Source: DATLGB01 sp038232275 | GTDB lineage: Bacteria; Actinomycetota; Thermoleophilia; Solirubrobacterales; Solirubrobacteraceae | Length of the DNA: 17,622 nucleotides | Reading direction: 5' to 3' | NCBI GenBank assembly: GCA_038232275.1 | Contig: JBBSIC010000057.1 | Coordinates: forward strand, 1-17,622 | In this document: piece after piece, positions 14,353-17,622 of the stretch | Position numbering within the stretch: the stretch's first letter is position 1 | How the letters are laid out: each line of letters begins with the position of its first letter | The notes under the pieces: generated by a model | What the model was told of the DNA's origin: nothing | Databases searched by the model: none | The model's input: the letters and a program-made list of their open reading frames with translations, nothing else | Program-made: the position numbers and the translations under genes

Positions 14353-15015
14353 ATGACTAACCGCCTCTTCAAGCGCCGCCCGAGCCCGGCGATGGTGATC
14401 GCGCTGATCGCGCTCTTCGTGGCCCTCGGGGGCACCGCCGTCGCCGCCAGGGTGATGATCAAGTCGACCAAGCAGCTCAAGGCCGGCGTCGTCCATCGCT
14501 CGGACATCCACAAGAGCGCGGTCAACTCCAGCAAGGTCGCCAACGGCTCGCTGTCCCTCGACGATCTGGACTCGGCCGCCAAGGGCTCGATCCAGAACGC
14601 CGGGACGCAGGCCCTCGAGGCCTTCCGCCTCGACGGCCCGCAGCTGGTCAAGGCCAACACCGCGGCGAAGGTGGCGACGCTGTCCAACATCCCGCCCGGC
14701 TCCTACGCGCTGTTCGCGAAGTCCGTGCTCGCGGGCGACTCGAAGTCCCAGGGCCTGCTGCTCCCGGGCAGGTCGATCGGCGGGCACTGCACGCTCGACG
14801 CCGGCGGCGACGGCGACCAGTCGCGCGCCCTGCTCGGCGGGCCGGGCGCGAACTCGCCCGGCGTGGTGTACATGCAGGTCACCCGCACCTACGCGCAGAC
14901 GGGCGAGGCGAGCCTGACCTGCGACGTCACGGGCGCCGACTGGAGCGCCAGCAATACCTCGATCATCGCGCTCCGCGTCGGCGTCGCGCCGCGCCAGATC
15001 GTGGAGCAGCGCTAG
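14353..15015 (+). CDS. Exported protein of a Thermoleophilia-type family, function unknown
   Basis: A 220-residue protein. The start, MTNRLFKRRPSPAMVIALIALFVALGGTAVAA, combines a basic n-region with a hydrophobic segment that serves as a signal peptide or anchor. I associate this N-terminus with a large paralogous family of exported proteins in Solirubrobacterales-type genomes (memory, not searched). Residues 37-85 hold short repeats of the pattern SxxLKAGxVxxSDIxxSAVxSSKVANGSL, suggesting a beta-solenoid-like stalk. The remainder resembles a small beta-sandwich with two Cys (GGHCTLDAG and ASLTCDVTG) that could form a disulphide. The ATG at 14353 is chosen for the signal peptide; an upstream ATG at 14296 falls within the promoter. 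No enzymatic motif is seen. Confidence 0.8.
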   Translation: MTNRLFKRRPSPAMVIALIALFVALGGTAVAARVMIKSTKQLKAGVVHRSDIHKSAVNSSKVANGSLSLDDLDSAAKGSIQNAGTQALEAFRLDGPQLVKANTAAKVATLSNIPPGSYALFAKSVLAGDSKSQGLLLPGRSIGGHCTLDAGGDGDQSRALLGGPGANSPGVVYMQVTRTYAQTGEASLTCDVTGADWSASNTSIIALRVGVAPRQIVEQR

Positions 15016-15161
15016 GGCTCGGCGGACGTGTCCCCGGAGCGGCCGCGCAGGCGGCCGCTCCAGTGGCGCGCGAGCACGACGGCGACGTCGGTCACGCCGG
15101 CGACCAGGTGACCGAGCGGGCCGCACACGAGCCAGCCGGCAAGACGCTCCAGGCGCGGCAT
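15012..15161 (-). CDS. Small hypothetical protein, 49 aa
   Basis: The ORF encodes a short amphipathic or weakly hydrophobic helix (MPRLERLAGWLVCGPLGHLV, then AGVTDVAVVLARHWSGRLRGR) and a short polar tail. It occupies a gap that otherwise has no gene and overlaps the convergent exported-protein stop by 4 bp. TAGGTT on the minus strand (15174-15169) lies 7 nt before the ATG, the same leaderless arrangement as at other starts here. Codon third positions are mostly G or C. It may be a small membrane-associated protein, divergent from tig. It is not recognised with certainty and could be chance in GC-rich DNA. Confidence 0.5.
   Translation of the reverse strand: MPRLERLAGWLVCGPLGHLVAGVTDVAVVLARHWSGRLRGRSGDTSAEP
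15036..15061. terminator. Perfect 11-bp GC hairpin after the exported-protein gene
   Basis: GGAGCGGCCGC (15036-15046) pairs with GCGGCCGCTCC (15051-15061) around a 4-nt loop, 20 nt past the stop at 15015. There is no T-tract. It lies inside the proposed 49-aa ORF on the other strand, so it could act as a terminator for the plus-strand gene or be coding coincidence. Confidence 0.5.
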
Positions 15162-15168
15162 CGATCAG

Positions 15169-15174
15169 AACCTA
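15169..15174 (-). promoter_or_regulatory. Putative -10 element of the 49-aa ORF
   Basis: TAGGTT on the minus strand, 7-nt spacer to ATG 15161. It is divergent from the tig promoter 36 bp away. Confidence 0.35.
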
Positions 15175-15209
15175 GGGCTCCCCCGGCTCGCGCCGGACCA
15201 GCGAGCCTC

Positions 15210-15215
15210 TACAGT
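15210..15215 (+). promoter_or_regulatory. Putative -10 element of tig
   Basis: TACAGT matches TANNNT and ends 9 nt before ATG 15225. The transcript would be leaderless or carry two or three leader bases. No ribosome site is present. Confidence 0.45.
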
Positions 15216-15224
15216 CACCGCCGC

Positions 15225-16538
15225 ATGGCTAACAGCGGCGTCAGCACCAGCGTCACCGAGCTTCCCGAGTCCCGCGTGCGCGTACAGGCCGAGGTCGCTC
15301 CCGACGAGATCGAGAAGCGCGTCGAGCAGTCCGCGCGGACGCTCGGTCGCGAGCTGCGCGTGCCCGGCTTTCGCAAGGGCAAGGTGCCCCCGCCGGTCGT
15401 CATCCAGCGCGTCGGCCGCGAGGCGGTGCTCGACGAGGCCGTGCGCGACAACCTCACCACCTGGTACTCGGCCGCCATCGACGACGCGCGCATCGCGCCG
15501 GTCGGCGATCCGCAGCTCGACGTCGGCGGGCTGCCCGGGACGGGCGAGCCGCTGACGTTCTCGATCGAGATCGGCGTGCGCCCGAAGGCGCAGCTCGGCG
15601 CCTACAAGAACCTGCAGGTCCCGCGCGAGGAGCTCGAGGTCTCCGACGAGGCGATCGCGGCCGAGGTCGAGATCCTGCGCGACCGCGGCGGGCGGCTGGA
15701 GACGGTCGCGCGCCCCGCCGGCAACGGCGACTTCGTCGTCATGGACTTCGTGGGCAGCGTCGACGGCGTGCCGTTCCAGGGCGGCGAGGGCCGCGACCAG
15801 ATGGTCGAGCTCGGCTCGGGCCGCCTGGTCGGGAGCTTCGAGGAGCAGCTCGAGGGCGCGTCCGGGGGCGACGAGCTCGCCGTCGCGATCACCTTCCCGC
15901 AGGACTACGGGGCCGAGGAGCTGGCCGGCGCCGACGCGACCTTCGCGGTGACCGTCAAGGAGGTCAAGGCCAAGCAGCTCCCCGACCTCGACGAGGAGTT
16001 CGCCGTCGAGCAGGGCTTCGACACGCTTGACGAGCTGCGCGAGGACGTCCGCGAGCGCTTTGCCGCCGCCGAGGCCGCGCGCATCGAGTCGCGCTTCCGC
16101 GAGGCTGCGCTCGACGCCGCCGTGGAGGCCGCGACCGTCGAGCTGCCCGAGGCGCTCGTCGAGGCGCGCGCCAAGGAGCTGTGGGGCCGCATGATCGACT
16201 CGCTCTCCACCCAGGGCATCCATCGCGCGAAGTACCTCGAGATCGCCGGCAAGACCGAGGAGGAGATCATCGAGGAGACCAAGCCCGACGCCGGGCGCCA
16301 GCTGCGCCGGGAGGCCGTCCTCGCCGCCGTCGTCGAGGCCGAGGCGATCGATCCGTCCGAGGAGGAGCTGCTCCAAGCGCTCGCGCCGGACGCCGAGCGC
16401 ACGGAGACCGCGGCCGAGAAGCTGCTGGAGGCGATCAGGTCCAGCGGCCGTGTGGACGCCCTCATCGAGGACGTCGCCCACGGCGCGGCGATCGACCGGA
16501 TCGTCGACCTGGCCACTCCGGTGAGCCCCGTCGGGTGA
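15225..16538 (+). CDS. tig: Trigger factor, ribosome-associated chaperone and peptidyl-prolyl isomerase
   Basis: A 437-residue protein of normal three-domain layout. The N-terminal ribosome-binding domain (1 to ~115) has the signature GFRKGKVP (48-55), which docks on ribosomal protein L23. The FKBP-like isomerase domain spans roughly 150-245 (GDFVVMDFVGSVDGVPF onward). The helical C-terminal chaperone arms run from about 250 to the end and are very rich in Glu and Ala. It shields nascent chains and catalyses prolyl isomerisation. It lies immediately upstream of clpP and clpX on the same strand, the common bacterial order linking folding and degradation. The ATG at 15225 fits the family start and the TACAGT element; an in-frame ATG at 15063 lies in the opposing small ORF. 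Confidence 0.97.
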   Translation: MANSGVSTSVTELPESRVRVQAEVAPDEIEKRVEQSARTLGRELRVPGFRKGKVPPPVVIQRVGREAVLDEAVRDNLTTWYSAAIDDARIAPVGDPQLDVGGLPGTGEPLTFSIEIGVRPKAQLGAYKNLQVPREELEVSDEAIAAEVEILRDRGGRLETVARPAGNGDFVVMDFVGSVDGVPFQGGEGRDQMVELGSGRLVGSFEEQLEGASGGDELAVAITFPQDYGAEELAGADATFAVTVKEVKAKQLPDLDEEFAVEQGFDTLDELREDVRERFAAAEAARIESRFREAALDAAVEAATVELPEALVEARAKELWGRMIDSLSTQGIHRAKYLEIAGKTEEEIIEETKPDAGRQLRREAVLAAVVEAEAIDPSEEELLQALAPDAERTETAAEKLLEAIRSSGRVDALIEDVAHGAAIDRIVDLATPVSPVG

Positions 16539-16587
16539 AGACCCCAAAGACCTCAAGCCACGCCCTCGGCGGCCCGATGACCATTGC

Positions 16588-16611
16588 TAGACTCGCCCCG
16601 CATCGGGCGAG
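16588..16611 (+). promoter_or_regulatory. clpP promoter and leader hairpin
   Basis: TGC-TAGACT (16585-16593) is an extended -10 element in the 133-bp tig-clpP gap, giving a leader of about 70 nt. CTCGCCC (16592-16598) and GGGCGAG (16605-16611) form a 7-bp inverted repeat over the likely start of transcription. It could be an operator or an mRNA stem. clpP can therefore be expressed separately from tig. Confidence 0.45.
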
Positions 16612-16671
16612 CCGGCTGCAGGCGTCGGCGCGCTGAAGGAAACGAGCGAACGACGCGAAAGAAGCGACACC

Positions 16672-17256
16672 GTGAGCCCACTCGTACCGATGGTCGTCGA
16701 GCAGACCTCCCGTGGGGAGCGCGCGTTTGACATCTACTCCCGCCTGCTCAACGAGCGGATCATCTTCCTGGGCACGCCGATCGACGACCAGATCGCGAAC
16801 CTGATCGTCGCCCAGCTCCTGCATCTGGAAAGCGAGGATCCCGACAAGGACATCTCGATCTACATCAACTCGCCGGGCGGGTCGGTGTACGCGGGCCTCG
16901 CGATCTACGACACCATGCAGTTCATCAAGCCCGACGTGCAGACCATCTGCGTCGGAATCGCCATGAGCATGGGCGCGCTGCTGCTCGCCGGCGGCGCCGC
17001 GGACAAGCGCATGGCGCTGCCCAACGCGAAGATCCTGATCCACCAGGTCTCCTCCGGCTTCCAGGGCCAGGCGACCGACATCGAGATTCACGCGAGGGAG
17101 GTCATCGAGCTGCGCCGCAAGCTCGACGAGATCATCGCCGGGCACACGGGCAAGGAGCCCGAGGACGTCCGCAAGGACACCGAGCGCGACTACTTCATGA
17201 CCTCCGAAGAGGCCAAGGCCTACGGCATCATCGACCGCGTGATCGCGCACCACTAA
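16672..17256 (+). CDS. clpP: ATP-dependent Clp protease proteolytic subunit
   Basis: A 194-residue serine peptidase of family S14. The catalytic triad is S99 in GIAMSMGA, H124 in ILIHQ and D173 in ERDYFM, each shifted by two from the mature E. coli numbering (97/122/171). YINSPGGSV (64-72) forms the oxyanion and substrate strand. Fourteen subunits form the barrel that degrades proteins fed in by ClpX or ClpC. The N-terminal propeptide is short. The GTG start at 16672 is fixed by the family N-terminus; AAAGAAG upstream is a weak ribosome site. clpX follows after 7 nt. Many actinobacteria carry two adjacent clpP genes; only one is present before clpX here. Confidence 0.97.
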   Translation: MSPLVPMVVEQTSRGERAFDIYSRLLNERIIFLGTPIDDQIANLIVAQLLHLESEDPDKDISIYINSPGGSVYAGLAIYDTMQFIKPDVQTICVGIAMSMGALLLAGGAADKRMALPNAKILIHQVSSGFQGQATDIEIHAREVIELRRKLDEIIAGHTGKEPEDVRKDTERDYFMTSEEAKAYGIIDRVIAHH

Positions 17257-17263
17257 GCAGCTG

Positions 17264-17622
17264 ATGGCGCGGCCCACGGACTCCAACGAGCAGCTGCTGT
17301 GCAGCTTCTGCGGCAAGTCGCAGCGGCAGGTGAAGAAGCTGATCGCCGGCCCCGGGGTCTACATCTGCGACGAGTGCATCGATCTCTGCAACGAGATCAT
17401 CGACGAGGAGCTCACGGCTCCGGCGACCTTCGACATCGAGAACCTGCCCAAGCCCAAGGAGATCTGGGCCGTCCTCAACGACTACGTGGTGGGCCAGGAG
17501 CAGGCCAAGCGGACGCTCTCCGTCGCGGTCTACAACCACTACACGCGCGTGCAGCTCATGCAGTCCGGCGACACCGAGATCGAGCTGCAGAAGTCCAACA
17601 TCCTCCTGCTCGGCCCGACGGG
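17264..17622 (+). CDS. clpX: ATP-dependent Clp protease ATP-binding subunit ClpX, N-terminal part
   Basis: About 119 residues are visible before the window ends. The N-terminal zinc-binding domain has C13, C16, C35 and C38 (LLCSFCGKSQ, YICDECIDLC), the four-cysteine module that dimerises and recruits adaptors. The AAA+ domain begins near PKEIWAVLNDYVVGQEQAK (63-81), and the sequence stops in the Walker A motif (LLLGPT). ClpX unfolds tagged proteins and threads them into ClpP. The ATG at 17264 is 7 nt after the clpP stop, so the two are co-transcribed. The frame is intact as far as seen. Confidence 0.97.
   Translation, partial: MARPTDSNEQLLCSFCGKSQRQVKKLIAGPGVYICDECIDLCNEIIDEELTAPATFDIENLPKPKEIWAVLNDYVVGQEQAKRTLSVAVYNHYTRVQLMQSGDTEIELQKSNILLLGPT

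Noticed and set aside
13822..15126. A 434-codon minus-strand open frame opposite the permease and exported protein
   Set aside because: It is antisense to two well-supported genes and low in complexity. Only the separate 49-aa frame at 15012-15161 looked gene-like.
16592..16611. The inverted repeat before clpP as a ClgR operator
   Set aside because: ClgR controls clp genes in some actinobacteria, but this repeat does not clearly match a motif I can recall with certainty, so only a promoter/hairpin is reported.
16577..16636. A 19-codon upstream ORF before clpP
   Set aside because: Its ATG lies upstream of the likely transcription start and has no ribosome site.

Overview
The window is very GC-rich, has densely packed genes with strong G/C third-position bias, and reads as chromosomal DNA of an actinobacterium. 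Two exported proteins look like families I associate with Thermoleophilia (Solirubrobacterales): one has an N-terminus of the type RRPSPAMVIALIALFVALGG, the other a C-terminal domain with a C..C-D-G-T-L-T-L motif. I therefore infer that lineage, but no 16S or marker search was possible. The first ~105 bases are pure G/C homopolymer-rich sequence, which suggests a contig edge or a low-complexity linker.

Layout. 1-1054 (-): N-terminal part of a PknB-type Ser/Thr kinase. 1262-1869 (+): a VapBC-type toxin-antitoxin pair behind a repeat-rich upstream region. 1971-2897 (-): an ApbE-like flavin transferase with altered metal-site residues. 3061-6548: a divergent fatty-acid module, htdX-like and fabG4-like on (-) and fadA2-like on (+), matching the gene order Rv0241c-Rv0242c-Rv0243 of Mycobacterium tuberculosis. 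Its two start codons are only 26 bp apart and the gap is an almost perfect palindrome. 6602-7928: an exported protein convergent with a GIY-YIG protein. 8028-9726 (+): a cold-shock protein, a low-molecular-weight phosphatase that appears to start at CTG, a fructosamine-kinase-family protein and a 43-aa ORF. The phosphatase/kinase pair is plausibly a protein-deglycation unit. 9827-9899: tRNA-His(GTG). 9910-10866 (-): a DoxX-family membrane protein and a small hypothetical protein. 10934-14294 (+): a four-gene Zn/Mn-type ABC importer (binding protein, permease, ATPase, permease) with a Fur/Zur-like palindrome over its promoter. 14353-15015 (+): a lineage-type exported protein, convergent with a 49-aa small ORF. 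15225-17622 (+): the protein-quality-control genes tig, clpP and clpX (partial).

A recurring regulatory feature is a TANNNT -10 hexamer only 6-9 nt before a start codon, found at eight starts. This implies widespread leaderless transcription and was used here to choose several start codons. No mobile element, CRISPR array, rRNA or phage gene was seen. Stretches over 300 bases without a gene do not occur.
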